From Bryobacterales bacterium (GTDB taxonomy: Bacteria > Acidobacteriota > Terriglobia > Bryobacterales > Bryobacteraceae): DNA of 38,779 nucleotides. Where the stretch lies: NCBI GenBank assembly GCA_027459465.1, contig DAIDIH010000319.1, forward strand, positions 1 through 38,779, given 5' to 3'. The translations under genes were made by a program, and so were the position numbers. Below, piece by piece: positions 8,286-17,119 of this stretch (positions within the stretch are counted from its first letter, which is position 1; each line of letters begins with the position of its first letter). Below the pieces are notes generated by a model, which was not told where the DNA came from, did no database searches, and saw only the letters and a list, made by a program, of their open reading frames with translations.

Positions 8286-9218
8286 TCAGCGCTTTCGGCG
8301 TGCCGGCGCCCCTAGTTCTCCCTTGATCGCCTTCGCGTTCTCCGCCGCCTGCTGCTGCGACGGGCTCTTGATCGCCGCCGACTCCTGCGAAAACTTCAGC
8401 GCGTTCTCGAGCATCGCCCGGTTCGGTTTTCCGTTGGATTCTTTTGCCAGCTTGTAATCCGCCAGACCCAGGTTGAACAGCCCGACTCCCAGCACCGAAC
8501 TCCCTGCCGGCAGCAGAGGAACCGCCTGACGCAGCGCCTTATCGGCTTCGGCGAACTTCTGCTGGCTGTTGTAGCCGAGACCCTGGTACCAATAGCCCAA
8601 GCCCATCTTCGTGTTCTTCTGCTTGTCCCAGTCCGCCGCCGGCACGCCCGCCGGAGCCGCTTTCGTCTGCAAAACCTGTACGAGGCGCGTCGCGTACTCA
8701 AGCATCTTGTCAGGCTCTTTCCGGCTCTGGCTTAAGTCAGCAGCCATCAGCAGCCCGTCTTCGTTATCCGGAAAATCCTTCAGGATTTCGGTCGCCACCT
8801 CTCCGGCCTTCTCCGCGCCGGCGGTCTCCCGCAACGCGTTCAGATATGGCCCGATCGCCTCCGTCATGTACTGGCTCTTCGGGTTCTGCAGACGCAACTG
8901 GTCCACCAGCGCCACCGTGTCCTTCGGATCCTTGGCCGAGATCGCCGCCGCCATCAGCGAATACTCCGTGTAGATGTCCACCTGCCGCGCGTAGTCAGCC
9001 TGCTTCTTTCCGTCGTCGTCATTCTTGGCGTTCTTTACCGCCTCCCGCGCTACCCGCGACGTCTCCGCCGCCCACTGCTTTATGCCCGCAGCATCTTTGG
9101 CCGCCTCCGCCGCCTTCAGCTTGTTGTAGGCCTGCACAACCGCGTCCGTCCCGGACTGCTCCTGCGCCAGGCAAACCGCTCCCGCCACGACGGCCATCAA
9201 CCAAAACGATGCTTTCAT
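8286..9218 (-). CDS. Exported tetratricopeptide-like repeat protein
   Basis: Predicted periplasmic protein of 310 residues with a signal peptide (MKASFWLMAVVAGAVCLAQE, cleavage likely after Ala18 or Cys16). The remainder is helical with TPR-like units: repeated Ala/Leu/Tyr/Gly patterns such as GLGYWYQGLGYNSQQKFAEADKAL and a following GLFNLGLADYKLAKE. Such repeats usually mediate protein-protein contact. AGGGGGATCC immediately before the ATG supplies a ribosome-binding site, and TAAATT about 24 bases upstream may be a -10. Its tail is basic (RRKR). It diverges from the channel gene over 99 bases. The partner is unknown. Confidence 0.75.
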   Translation of the reverse strand: MKASFWLMAVVAGAVCLAQEQSGTDAVVQAYNKLKAAEAAKDAAGIKQWAAETSRVAREAVKNAKNDDDGKKQADYARQVDIYTEYSLMAAAISAKDPKDTVALVDQLRLQNPKSQYMTEAIGPYLNALRETAGAEKAGEVATEILKDFPDNEDGLLMAADLSQSRKEPDKMLEYATRLVQVLQTKAAPAGVPAADWDKQKNTKMGLGYWYQGLGYNSQQKFAEADKALRQAVPLLPAGSSVLGVGLFNLGLADYKLAKESNGKPNRAMLENALKFSQESAAIKSPSQQQAAENAKAIKGELGAPARRKR

Positions 9219-9317
9219 GGATCCCCCTGGGGCAAGAATTTACCACAGCCGGTCCCGCCGCGGCTGTGCGCCTCAAGAGAGCCGATTCCCACCTGCCCCC
9301 ACCGGCATCTAACCGCC

Positions 9318-10502
9318 ATGAGCCTCGTGTTGCCTCCTGACGCGGCCCTCCGCGCCGCAATCGGGCTGCTCGGCATCGTTCTTCTTTTGCTCGTCCTGGT
9401 CGACGCCTTCGAGGCGATCGTCCTTCCCCGCCGCGCCACCCGCCGCTGGCGCCTTTCGCGCCTGTTCTACACAACTAGCTGGCGGCTGTGGTCAGCCGTG
9501 GCCGCGCGCATCCGGAATTCCAAGCGCCGGGAAGGATTCTTGAGCGTTTTCGGCCCTCTCTCGCTGCTCCTCCTGCTCGGCGCTTGGGCCGCCGGCCTTA
9601 TCGCCGGCTTCGCTCTCGTCGTCTGGGCCTCCGGTTCTGCCATCACCTCGCCCGACGGCGCCCTGGACCTCGTATCCGGTCTTTACTACAGCGGCGTCAC
9701 TTTCTTTACTCTCGGCTACGGCGATTTCACGCCCCGCGGCGCCATCGCACGTATCCTCGCCGTGCTCGAAGCCGGGATGGGTTTCGCTTTCCTTGCCGTG
9801 GTCATCGGCTACCTGCCCGTCATCTATTCCGCCTTCTCCCGACGCGAAGCCGTCATCACCATGCTCGACACCCGCGCCGGCTCTCCGCCCAGCGCCGTCG
9901 AACTCATCCGACGGCACGCGCAGAAGAATGCTCTTCCCGCACTCGACGGCTTTTTCGCGGAATGGGAACGTTGGGCGGCCGATCTGCTGGAAAGCCATCT
10001 CTCCTACCCGGTCCTGAGCTACTACCGTTCCCAACACGATAACCAGTCCTGGCTCGGCTCGATCACCGCTGTCCTCGACGCATCCGCCCTCGTGTTGGCG
10101 GGCATCGTCGACGTCCCCAAGTGGCAGGCCAGCCACACCTTCGCTCTCGCCCGCCACGCCGCCGTCGACCTGGCCCAGATTTTCCGCGCGTCCCCGGTCC
10201 TCAGCCTGCCGCCGCGCCTCACCCCTGACGACCTCACTCGCCTCCGCGAAATGCTCTCCGCTTCCGGCGCTCCCGTGCGCTGGTGCGACGATTCGGCCGC
10301 CCGGCTCCAGAAACTCCGCGACCTCTACGAACCCTACGTCGCCGCTCTCGCCCAGCGCTTCCTCTTCTCGCTGCCTTCCTGGTTTCCCTCCGAACGTCAG
10401 GTCTCCAACTGGCAAACCAGCGCCTGGGGCCGCGCCTCGGCCGCCGCTGCCGCCGCGGCGAGCGGATTCCCCGATGAAGCACGGCGCGACGACGTTCATT
10501 AA
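9318..10502 (+). CDS. Two-TM potassium-channel family protein
   Basis: Membrane protein with a pore domain of the Ion_trans_2 type. The selectivity-filter sequence TLGYGDFTP (residues 131-139) is intact, preceded by a pore helix (SGLYYSGVTFF) and followed by a transmembrane helix ending GYLPVIYSAF. A first helix at residues 11-35 and a second at 75-105 give three or more membrane segments in total. After about residue 165 comes a roughly 230-residue soluble, mostly helical domain that I do not recognise; it is not an RCK/TrkA-N domain (no GxGxxG). K+ selectivity is inferred from GYG. The C-terminal domain may sense an unknown ligand. The tail is Ala-rich. Confidence 0.82.
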   Translation: MSLVLPPDAALRAAIGLLGIVLLLLVLVDAFEAIVLPRRATRRWRLSRLFYTTSWRLWSAVAARIRNSKRREGFLSVFGPLSLLLLLGAWAAGLIAGFALVVWASGSAITSPDGALDLVSGLYYSGVTFFTLGYGDFTPRGAIARILAVLEAGMGFAFLAVVIGYLPVIYSAFSRREAVITMLDTRAGSPPSAVELIRRHAQKNALPALDGFFAEWERWAADLLESHLSYPVLSYYRSQHDNQSWLGSITAVLDASALVLAGIVDVPKWQASHTFALARHAAVDLAQIFRASPVLSLPPRLTPDDLTRLREMLSASGAPVRWCDDSAARLQKLRDLYEPYVAALAQRFLFSLPSWFPSERQVSNWQTSAWGRASAAAAAAASGFPDEARRDDVH

Positions 10503-10516
10503 CCGCCTGAAGCCGC

Positions 10517-10522
10517 TATACT
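10517..10522 (+). promoter_or_regulatory. Possible -10 element (TATACT)
   Basis: TATACT lies 15 bases before the FAH-family start at 10538, just after the channel gene ends. The predicted leader would be under 10 bases and lacks a Shine-Dalgarno sequence. Confidence 0.4.
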
Positions 10523-10537
10523 GACCGTTTCGTACTT

Positions 10538-11272
10538 ATGCCCACCGTTCGCTATTCCATTTTTCCCGGCGTCGAACCCTGGCGCGCAGACTATCATCTC
10601 GATGTCCACACCGCCAATGCGTCCGATCTGCCGCCGGGCGCGCGTCTCCTGCCGCCCTGTTCGCCCACGAAGATCGTTTGCGTCGGCCGCAACTACTCCG
10701 AGCACGCCAAGGAACTTGGCAACGCCGTCCCCACCGAGCCGCTCATCTTCCTCAAGCCCACCACGTCTCTCATCGCCCACGGCGACTCGATCGTCTACCC
10801 CATGCTGAGCCAGCGCGTCGACTTCGAAGGCGAGCTCGGCATAGTTATCGGCAAGCGCGCCCGCCACGTCAAAGCCGCCCATGCCTGGGACTACATCCGC
10901 GGTTTCACCTGCGTCAACGACGTCACCGCCCGCGACCTGCAGAAAAAAGACGGCCAATGGACTCGCGGCAAAGGCTTCGACACCTTCTGCGCCGTCGGCC
11001 CCTATCTTGCCGGCCGCGACGAGGTCGACTTTCCCTCGCTTCGCGTTCAGACTCTGCTCGACGGCGAACTTAAGCAGGACGGATCGGTCCAGGATATGAT
11101 CTTCCCGCTCGATGCTATAATCGAGTTCGTCTCGGCCTTTATGACCCTGGAACCAGGGGACTTAATCGCGACCGGAACGCCGCCGGGCGTTGGGCCGATG
11201 CAGCCCGGCTCGCGCGTGACGGTGCGCATCGAGGGCGTTGGCGTCCTCGAAAATCCCGTCGTGGCCGCCTGA
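10538..11272 (+). CDS. Fumarylacetoacetate hydrolase family protein
   Basis: Cytoplasmic metal-dependent hydrolase/decarboxylase/isomerase of the FAH family (244 residues, normal for bacterial single-domain members). Characteristic segments: CVGRNYSEHAKELGN, FLKPTTSLIAHGDSIVYP, VDFEGELGIVIGKRARHV with the acidic metal ligands, NDVTARDLQKKDGQW, and the C-terminal PGDLIATGTPPGVGP. Likely substrates are oxo-acids such as acylpyruvates, oxaloacetate or homoprotocatechuate-pathway intermediates; sequence alone cannot choose. The transaldolase-like gene follows 31 bases later on the same strand, so the two may be cotranscribed. No ribosome-binding site is seen before the ATG. Confidence 0.9.
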   Translation: MPTVRYSIFPGVEPWRADYHLDVHTANASDLPPGARLLPPCSPTKIVCVGRNYSEHAKELGNAVPTEPLIFLKPTTSLIAHGDSIVYPMLSQRVDFEGELGIVIGKRARHVKAAHAWDYIRGFTCVNDVTARDLQKKDGQWTRGKGFDTFCAVGPYLAGRDEVDFPSLRVQTLLDGELKQDGSVQDMIFPLDAIIEFVSAFMTLEPGDLIATGTPPGVGPMQPGSRVTVRIEGVGVLENPVVAA

Positions 11273-11303
11273 CAGGGCGCTACCGGGGACTTCATCACGC
11301 ACT

Positions 11304-11960
11304 ATGAAACTCTTTCTTGATACCGCCAACCTCGACGAAATCCGCCGGGGCGCGGCTTGGGGCATCGTCGATGGCGTCACCACAAACCCGTCGCTGATTG
11401 CCCGCGAAGGCGTTCCCATCGAGGAGCGCATCGCCGCCATCTGCGATTTAGTCGACGGAGACGTCAGCGCCGAAGTCGTCGCCACAAGTGCGGATGAGAT
11501 GGTCCGCGAAGGACGTGGGTTGGCGCGAATTCATCGCAATGTGGTCGTCAAACTCCCGCTGATCCCCGACGGCATCCGCGCCTGCTCCCTGCTGAGCAAG
11601 GACGGCATCCGGACCAACGTCACCCTATGCTTCTCGGCGGCCCAGGCGCTGCTCGCCGCCAAGGCCGGCGCTTACATCGTCAGCCCTTTTGTCGGACGCC
11701 TCGATGACATCGGCTCGTCAGGCATCGGCCTCATCCGCGACATCGCCGGGCTTTATTCCAGCGCCGGATTTCCCACTCGCATCCTCGCCGCCTCGCTGCG
11801 TTCGCCGATGCACGTCGTTGAGTCGGCCAAGGCCGGCGCCCATATCGCCACGATGCCGTTCAAGGTGCTCGAAGCCCTGTTCGAACACCCATTGACGCAG
11901 AAAGGGCTGGACCAGTTTCTGCGCGACCACGCCAGCGCCCTCGCCGCGGCCGCCCGGTAG
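11304..11960 (+). CDS. Transaldolase / fructose-6-phosphate aldolase (short type)
   Basis: Class I aldolase of the small transaldolase subfamily (TalC/FSA), 218 residues. The Schiff-base lysine is in NVVVKLPLIPDG (Lys83). Other family marks are MKLFLDTANLDEI, GVTTNPSLIAREG, TNVTLCFSAAQALLAAKAGA and SPFVGRLDDIG. It acts in the cytoplasm, either transferring dihydroxyacetone in the pentose-phosphate pathway or cleaving fructose-6-phosphate; the two activities are hard to separate by sequence. The residue after KLPLI is Pro rather than Thr, a small departure from the usual K[IV]P-T-x-EG. It follows the FAH gene and precedes a DUF3592-like gene. Confidence 0.9.
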   Translation: MKLFLDTANLDEIRRGAAWGIVDGVTTNPSLIAREGVPIEERIAAICDLVDGDVSAEVVATSADEMVREGRGLARIHRNVVVKLPLIPDGIRACSLLSKDGIRTNVTLCFSAAQALLAAKAGAYIVSPFVGRLDDIGSSGIGLIRDIAGLYSSAGFPTRILAASLRSPMHVVESAKAGAHIATMPFKVLEALFEHPLTQKGLDQFLRDHASALAAAAR

Positions 11961-11978
11961 GTTCCACGCGCGTACCTC

Positions 11979-12347
11979 ATGCCCCCGGCACGCTTCCTCT
12001 GGCCCGCTGCGGGCCTGGTTTCCATCGCGGCGGCCGTCGCATTCGTGGTTGCCAGAAAACTGCGAATCAGCCCCGAAGAACGCGAACGCCGGCGGCGCCA
12101 GTTAATCAGCCGCGAGGGACGCCTCGCCGACGGCGCCCTCACCGACATCGATGGCACGGTGATTTTTTACACATATATCGTCCGCGGCGTAGAGTATTCG
12201 GCGACACAGGATATTTCCGGTCTTTCGGCCCCTCTCCCGGACGATCCCGCTCGACTCGTGGGCCCTGTCACGCTCAAGTATCTCCCGCGAAATCCTGCGA
12301 ATTCCATCGTGATCTGTGAGTCCTGGTCGGGCCTCCGGCTCCGCTAG
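11979..12347 (+). CDS. Membrane-anchored DUF3592-like protein
   Basis: Small protein of 122 residues: one N-terminal membrane segment (residues 5-25, LWPAAGLVSIAAAVAFVV), then a basic helix with ERERRRRQL, then a compact beta domain with TDIDGTVIFYTYIVRGVEYSA and ends in LKYLPRNPANSIV. The latter pattern (a GVxYxA strand followed by V-x-Y-x-P-x-N-P-x-x-S) is what DUF3592-type domains show. Function of these is unknown. It starts 18 bases after the aldolase gene. No Shine-Dalgarno sequence is clear. I treat the domain assignment as probable rather than certain. Confidence 0.65.
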   Translation: MPPARFLWPAAGLVSIAAAVAFVVARKLRISPEERERRRRQLISREGRLADGALTDIDGTVIFYTYIVRGVEYSATQDISGLSAPLPDDPARLVGPVTLKYLPRNPANSIVICESWSGLRLR

Positions 12348-12505
12348 CCGGCTTCACCCTGGCGCAAAACAACCCTTAGCCGACCCCTGGTAGAATCCAA
12401 CCCCTACGGGATGGTATCCTCTGATTTCCACAGGGGCTTAGCAGTAGGGAGGGCAGGGCGATTCCGGAGCCGGTTTTAGGCGGACATGCAATTTCCGGCG
12501 GGCGC

Positions 12506-13963
12506 TTGCGTCCTCGGTGGCCCACGTTTCGCTGGCGTGGCAGTCAGGTTGAATCCCTGCTTCCTTCGACCGAGCGCGAATTCCTGTCGGCCAATGTCTG
12601 GCTCCTGGTCACCTCGCTCGCGATGATCGTGTGCTACCTTCTGAACCTGCCGGATCCCGGCATTGTTCTGCTCATCGCGGTTGCACACTCCGCTCTCACC
12701 GGCGGGTGGCGCGCCGGACTTGCCAGCGCCGGTCTTGCCGACGTTTTCGCCGCGATCTATCTCTCCCTCCCCGGTAGGCTGCTGAACTACGCCGACGCGG
12801 ACCTTCGCCAGTTACTGACGCTCGTCGTCGCCGGATTGATGGTGGTCGCCCTGGTTCACTTCCTTCGGAGACGTCAGCTCCGGGCGGTCCACGCTCTGGG
12901 ACGCCAGGTTCGCGAGGCCCGCGGCCGGGTCGAAATCGAGCGTACGTTCCAGGCGCTCGCCGACGAAGCCCCGGTGCTGCTTTGGATGTCGGACCCCGTC
13001 GGCCGCCGGTTCTACTTCAACCGCGGATGGCTCGCCTTTACGGGATCGAGTCTGCGCGAGCAGACGGGCGATGGCTGGCGCGGTTGGATTCACCCCGATG
13101 ACCTTACCGAGGCCGTCGACCGCTACCTGCTTGCCATCCGAAGCTGCGACACGTATGACTCGGAATACCGCCTTCGCACCGCCTCCGGCGATTACCGCTG
13201 GGTGCAGGATCGCGCAGCGCCTCGCATCTCCGAGGATGGCCAGATCCTGGGCTACCTGGGCTGCACGCTCGACCGCACGGAACGTAAGGAAGTGGAAACC
13301 GCCCTCCATCAGCTCTCCGCCCGCCTGCTCGAACTCCAGGACGACGAACGCCGCCGCATCGCCCGCGAACTTCACGACACCACGGCCCAGAACCTTGCGG
13401 CCATTTCGATGTGCCTGTTTCCGATCCAGCAGGCGGCGTCGAAATTCGAGCCGAAGCTCCAGGAAAAAATCCGCCAGGGAATTGAACTTGCCGAGCAGTG
13501 TTCGCGGGAGATCCGCACCGTTTCGTACCTGCTCCATCCGCCGCTACTCGACGAACTCGGACTCATGTCCGCGCTCCGCTCCTACACAAGCGGCTTCGCG
13601 CAGCGCACAGGCATTGGGATTGAGCTGAAGATGGATGACATCGGCCGGCTATCCGCCGACGTGGAAACGACCCTGTTCCGTATCGTGCAGGAATCCCTAA
13701 CCAACGTCCACCGGCATTCCGCTGCGACCCGCGCGGAGATTCGCATCGTCCGCGACCCCAAGGAGGTCAAGGTGACGGTGGCGGATAATGGGCATGGGAT
13801 TCCTCCGACGCGCTTGCGCTTGCTCGGCGAAGGCGCGAGTCTGGGAGTAGGAGTAGCGGGAATGAGGGAGCGAGCAAGGCAGTTCGGAGGTCAACTTCGA
13901 ATCGCTTCGAGCACGCATGGGACCACGGTGATGGCCGTGTTACCTCTAGGAGTTGAGCAATGA
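12506..13963 (+). CDS. PAS-domain histidine kinase (NarX/DegS type)
   Basis: Membrane sensor kinase of 485 residues. The N-terminus has about four hydrophobic segments between residues 30 and 120, resembling a KdpD/DUF4118-type membrane module. A PAS domain follows (about 148-258; WMSDPVGRRFYFNRGW, WIHPDDL, YRWVQDRAAP), then a HisKA_3 domain with the phosphorylatable His290 in RRIARELHDTTAQNLAA, and an HATPase_c domain with ESLTNVHRHS and DNGHGIP. The signal sensed is unknown. The start is uncertain: no in-frame ATG precedes the first helix, and TTG at 12506 with a weak GGCGGG upstream is the best choice. Its stop overlaps the response regulator start by 4 bases (ATGA). Confidence 0.92.
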   Translation: MRPRWPTFRWRGSQVESLLPSTEREFLSANVWLLVTSLAMIVCYLLNLPDPGIVLLIAVAHSALTGGWRAGLASAGLADVFAAIYLSLPGRLLNYADADLRQLLTLVVAGLMVVALVHFLRRRQLRAVHALGRQVREARGRVEIERTFQALADEAPVLLWMSDPVGRRFYFNRGWLAFTGSSLREQTGDGWRGWIHPDDLTEAVDRYLLAIRSCDTYDSEYRLRTASGDYRWVQDRAAPRISEDGQILGYLGCTLDRTERKEVETALHQLSARLLELQDDERRRIARELHDTTAQNLAAISMCLFPIQQAASKFEPKLQEKIRQGIELAEQCSREIRTVSYLLHPPLLDELGLMSALRSYTSGFAQRTGIGIELKMDDIGRLSADVETTLFRIVQESLTNVHRHSAATRAEIRIVRDPKEVKVTVADNGHGIPPTRLRLLGEGASLGVGVAGMRERARQFGGQLRIASSTHGTTVMAVLPLGVEQ

Positions 13964-14628
13964 TGGCTGACACGCCAAAAACAAAGATTTTGATCGCCGA
14001 CGACCACGAAATCGTCAGGCATGGGCTACGTTCGATGCTCGAGTCGCACCCGGATTGGGAGGTTGTTGGAGAGGCTGTTACCGGCCGCGAAGCGGTCGAA
14101 ATGGCGAAACAAATGATGCCGAACGTCGCGGTCATCGACGTCAGTATGCCCGAGCTGAACGGGCTGGAAGCAACAAGGCAGATCCTCAAAGCCCTGCCGC
14201 AGACCGAGGTCCTCATCCTGACGATGCACGAGTCCGAACAGGTCGTGCGGGAGGTGCTCGACGCCGGCGCGCGCGGCTACGTGCTCAAATCCGACGCCGG
14301 ACGAGATCTGATCGCCGCGGTCGAAGCTCTGTGCCAGCGCAAGGCGTTCTTTTCCTCCCGCGTGTCGGAGATGTTGCTGCAAAGCTATCTCTCCCGCCCG
14401 GCCCGCGAGCCTGCTCCCGAGGCCCCGCGCAACCGCCTGACCGCCCGGGAGCGCGAGATCGTTCAGCTTCTGGCCGAAGGCAAGACCAACAAGGAAGTCG
14501 CCTCGGCGCTGAACATTAGCATCAAGACCGCCGAAACTCACCGCACCAACATCATGAACAAGCTCGATCTGCATTCGATCAGCGAGCTGGTTCGCTACGC
14601 GGTGCGAAACAACATCGTCGAACCTTAG
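13960..14628 (+). CDS. NarL/FixJ-type response regulator
   Basis: Cytoplasmic transcription regulator of 222 residues and the evident partner of the kinase whose stop it overlaps. Receiver domain: acidic pocket ADD at residues 13-15, phosphorylation site Asp60 in VAVIDVSMPE, Thr in LILTMHES and Lys in GYVLKSDAG. The C-terminal LuxR-type helix-turn-helix runs from LTAREREIVQLLAEG to SISELVRYAV. Targets cannot be read here; neither neighbour gene carries an obvious site. An alternative ATG three bases further on (13963) is possible. The gene ends 19 bases before the convergent metal ATPase gene. Confidence 0.95.
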   Translation: MMADTPKTKILIADDHEIVRHGLRSMLESHPDWEVVGEAVTGREAVEMAKQMMPNVAVIDVSMPELNGLEATRQILKALPQTEVLILTMHESEQVVREVLDAGARGYVLKSDAGRDLIAAVEALCQRKAFFSSRVSEMLLQSYLSRPAREPAPEAPRNRLTAREREIVQLLAEGKTNKEVASALNISIKTAETHRTNIMNKLDLHSISELVRYAVRNNIVEP

Positions 14629-14647
14629 CGCCGCGCTTTTTCCCGGC

Positions 14648-16534
14648 CTAGGCTGCGTGGTCGTGCAGGTTTCCCGCTGTCAACGCCATCCGCAGGGCGT
14701 TCAACACCGCCACCAGGTCGATCACTTCCTGGGCGACGGCTCCGGCCACCGGCGGCAGCAGACCGGCAGCGCCTAACCCCATGCCGGCGATGCTCAGCGC
14801 CATCCCGCCGACCGCGCTCTGAAGCCCGATCCTCCGCATCCGCCGGCCGATGTGGATTAACTCATCCACCTTGCTGAGCGAAGCTTCCAGCACCACCGCG
14901 TCCGCCGCCTCCGCCGTGATCTCGCTCTGCTGTCCGAACGCTACGCCCACGGTCGCCGCCTGCATCGCCGGCGCGTCGTTGATCCCGTCTCCCACAAACA
15001 GCGTCGCGCCCTTGGCGGCTTCTTCGCGTACAATCGCGACCTTTTGCTCCGGGCTCATCCCCGCTCGCACTTCCTCAATGCCTACCTCATTCGCCAGGTA
15101 GCGCACTTCCTCTTCCCGGTCGCCGGACACAAGCATCACCTTCGTCACCCGGTGCCGCGGCGCCAAGTGCCGGATGAAGGAACCACTTTCGCTCCGGGGC
15201 GCGTCGTGAAACCGGAACGCGGCGCCAAACTCGCCATTGAGCAGCACCACGCATTCCATTCCGGGAATCGCCTCCGGCAGCGCCGCGGCTGACTTTCCGC
15301 CTCTTGCCATCACCGCTTTCCGGCCGGTAATCGTGACCTCGATGTCGCCGATCCTGCCCACCAGGCCCGCACCCGGCCTTTCGCTCACCTCCGCCGCCTC
15401 GCTCAACACGATGCCCGCTTCGCGCGCCGCATCCATTACTCCCGAAGCGAGAGGATGCTTGGAATATTGCTCCACGCTTGCCGCTAGCGCGAGCACCTGG
15501 TCTCGCGTCACGCCCGGCGCGCAGCGAACCTCCGTCAGTGCCGGCTTGCCGTAGGTCAACGTGCCCGTCTTGTCGAAGATCACGGTCCGGCAGTTGTCAA
15601 TCTGCTCGAGCATCGCTGGATTCTTGATGATGATCGCCCGGCTCGCCGCCACCGAAATCGCCCCCAGGATCGCAACCGGAATCGCCAGCAGAAGCGGGCA
15701 GGGGGTGGCGATCACCAGCACCGCCAGAAACCGCTTCGGATCGTGCCCGATGATCCATCCGGCGACTCCCACGCCGACCCCCACCAGCGTGTACCAGGCG
15801 CCAAGCCGGTCCGCAATGCGCCGAAGCCGCGGCCGGTTCTGCTCGGCCTCTTTCATTACGGCCATGATCTTGGCGTAGCGGGAATCTACCGGCAGTGTGG
15901 TTACTTCGATGGTCAGCGCCTGCTCCCCGTTGATCGCCCCCGACAGCACCGTCGAGCCCGGAGCTTTTGCGATCAGAAACGGTTCGCCGGTCAGGTAGGA
16001 TTCGTCCATCGTCCCGCGCCCGGACTCGACAAATCCGTCCACCGGGCAGATCTCGTGCGGGAACACCACAACGCGGTCTCCCAGGCGAATCTCATTCACG
16101 CCGATATCGGTCAGTTTTCCATCCTGCCGGCGATGCGCGCTGCTCGGCATTCTTCGCGCAAGGGCCGCCAGCACCGCCGACGCGCGGTGCGTCGCGTAAG
16201 CTTCGAGTGCTCCTCCTCCGCTCAGCATCAGCACGATGATCGCTCCGGCCAGATACTCGCCGAGGATCGCCGCCGCTACGATCGACAATCCGGCAAGCAG
16301 GTCCGAGCCGAACTCGCCGCGGCTCAGCCGTGCGGCGAGATCGATGAGCAGCGGCACGCCTCCCACCACGAGGACGCCAAGCAGTGGCCACCCCGCCACA
16401 TGCGGCGGAACGTGCATCGCATAGCGCAGCACGAGGGAAACCACGATCCCAACGGTGCTGAGCGCGGCAATGTACATCTCCTTGGCCGGCCGCCTTCGAG
16501 CGTCTTTCGAATCTCCTGGCCGAGTTGGCGCCAA
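14648..16534 (-). CDS. P1B-type metal-transporting ATPase with TPC motif
   Basis: Inner-membrane P-type ATPase of 628 residues. Phosphorylation site Asp321 in DKTGTLTYGK, actuator motif MDESYLTGEP (176-185; TGEP instead of TGES), HP motif in SKHPLASG and hinge GDGINDAP are all present. The membrane metal site reads TPC (277-279) where copper and zinc pumps have CPC, and the last helix has QEVIDLVAVLNALR. That pair is what I recall for the P1B-5 group (Fe/Ni/Co). There is no N-terminal HMA domain and no C-terminal hemerythrin domain. The start is uncertain: TTG at 16534, or ATG at 16477 at the first membrane helix. It lies downstream of the Spy-like gene but beyond a terminator. Confidence 0.9.
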   Translation of the reverse strand: MAPTRPGDSKDARRRPAKEMYIAALSTVGIVVSLVLRYAMHVPPHVAGWPLLGVLVVGGVPLLIDLAARLSRGEFGSDLLAGLSIVAAAILGEYLAGAIIVLMLSGGGALEAYATHRASAVLAALARRMPSSAHRRQDGKLTDIGVNEIRLGDRVVVFPHEICPVDGFVESGRGTMDESYLTGEPFLIAKAPGSTVLSGAINGEQALTIEVTTLPVDSRYAKIMAVMKEAEQNRPRLRRIADRLGAWYTLVGVGVGVAGWIIGHDPKRFLAVLVIATPCPLLLAIPVAILGAISVAASRAIIIKNPAMLEQIDNCRTVIFDKTGTLTYGKPALTEVRCAPGVTRDQVLALAASVEQYSKHPLASGVMDAAREAGIVLSEAAEVSERPGAGLVGRIGDIEVTITGRKAVMARGGKSAAALPEAIPGMECVVLLNGEFGAAFRFHDAPRSESGSFIRHLAPRHRVTKVMLVSGDREEEVRYLANEVGIEEVRAGMSPEQKVAIVREEAAKGATLFVGDGINDAPAMQAATVGVAFGQQSEITAEAADAVVLEASLSKVDELIHIGRRMRRIGLQSAVGGMALSIAGMGLGAAGLLPPVAGAVAQEVIDLVAVLNALRMALTAGNLHDHAA

Positions 16535-16585
16535 ACTATTCGTACCCCCACTCTCAGCCTACACATTCGACCCCTGGATGCGCCC

Positions 16586-16623
16586 AAAAAGATACGGGAC
16601 GCCGCATCCGCGCGGCGTCCCGT
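16586..16623 (-). terminator. Rho-independent terminator of the Spy-like gene
   Basis: A perfect 12-bp stem (16594-16605 with 16612-16623) encloses a 6-base loop. Reading the minus strand, it starts 22 bases after the Spy-like stop and is followed by a run of five T (16590-16586). On the plus strand there is no T-run, so it should act on minus-strand transcripts and separate the Spy-like gene from the ATPase gene. Confidence 0.85.
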
Positions 16624-16645
16624 CAGAGGGGGAATTTGATCAACT

Positions 16646-17119
16646 TCAGTTTGAGGGTGGTGCAGGCGGATTCGGCGGCTGCTGCGACTGCCGCAGCGCA
16701 ACCAGTTTCTGTTGCTGCGCCGGCGTCAACAGGGCCCAGAACTGCGCCTGCGCCAACGCGTTATTCGTTGCGGCCTGTGCCTCCAGCGGGCCCAGAGCCT
16801 GCGCCAGCGCCGTGATCTGCGCTGCCGTCTGCCCGGCCTCGATCGCCTTCTCGATCGCCTGGTGCTGCGACCGGATCTGCTGCATCACACTCTGGTTCTG
16901 CGTCCGCAAACTACTGAAGATCGTCTGCGCCTGCGTCACCTGATCGCTCGTCAGGTCGAGCGCCGCAGTCAGAAACTTCAGCCCATGACCCATCCCGAAG
17001 CCAGGGCCGCCCGGCCCCATCATCCCCCGGCCCATCCCCGGGCCCTGCGCCAGAATCAACCCGGCGCTTAGCATCAGGGCCGCGCCAACCATCGGAATCT
17101 TGCGAAAATCTCTCAGCAT
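16646..17119 (-). CDS. Spy/CpxP-like periplasmic protein
   Basis: Exported helical protein of 157 residues. The N-terminus has a signal peptide (IPMVGAALMLSAGLILAQG), followed by a Gly/Met-rich linker (GPGMGRGMMGPGGPGFGMGH) and a helical domain with two LTxxQ-type motifs: LDLTSDQVTQAQ and LLTPAQQQKL. This layout is that of Spy/CpxP-family chaperones and heavy-metal-resistance proteins of the periplasm. The Met/His-rich linker could bind soft metals, which fits the metal ATPase gene next door, but that is inference. It ends in a Pro-rich tail. A strong terminator follows, and three GTAAA repeats lie about 125-150 bases upstream of the start. Confidence 0.82.
   Translation of the reverse strand: MLRDFRKIPMVGAALMLSAGLILAQGPGMGRGMMGPGGPGFGMGHGLKFLTAALDLTSDQVTQAQTIFSSLRTQNQSVMQQIRSQHQAIEKAIEAGQTAAQITALAQALGPLEAQAATNNALAQAQFWALLTPAQQQKLVALRQSQQPPNPPAPPSN

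Noticed and set aside
12384-12436. Inverted repeat CCCCTG / CAGGGG before the histidine kinase gene
   Set aside because: Arms of only six bases with a 41-base loop are expected by chance.
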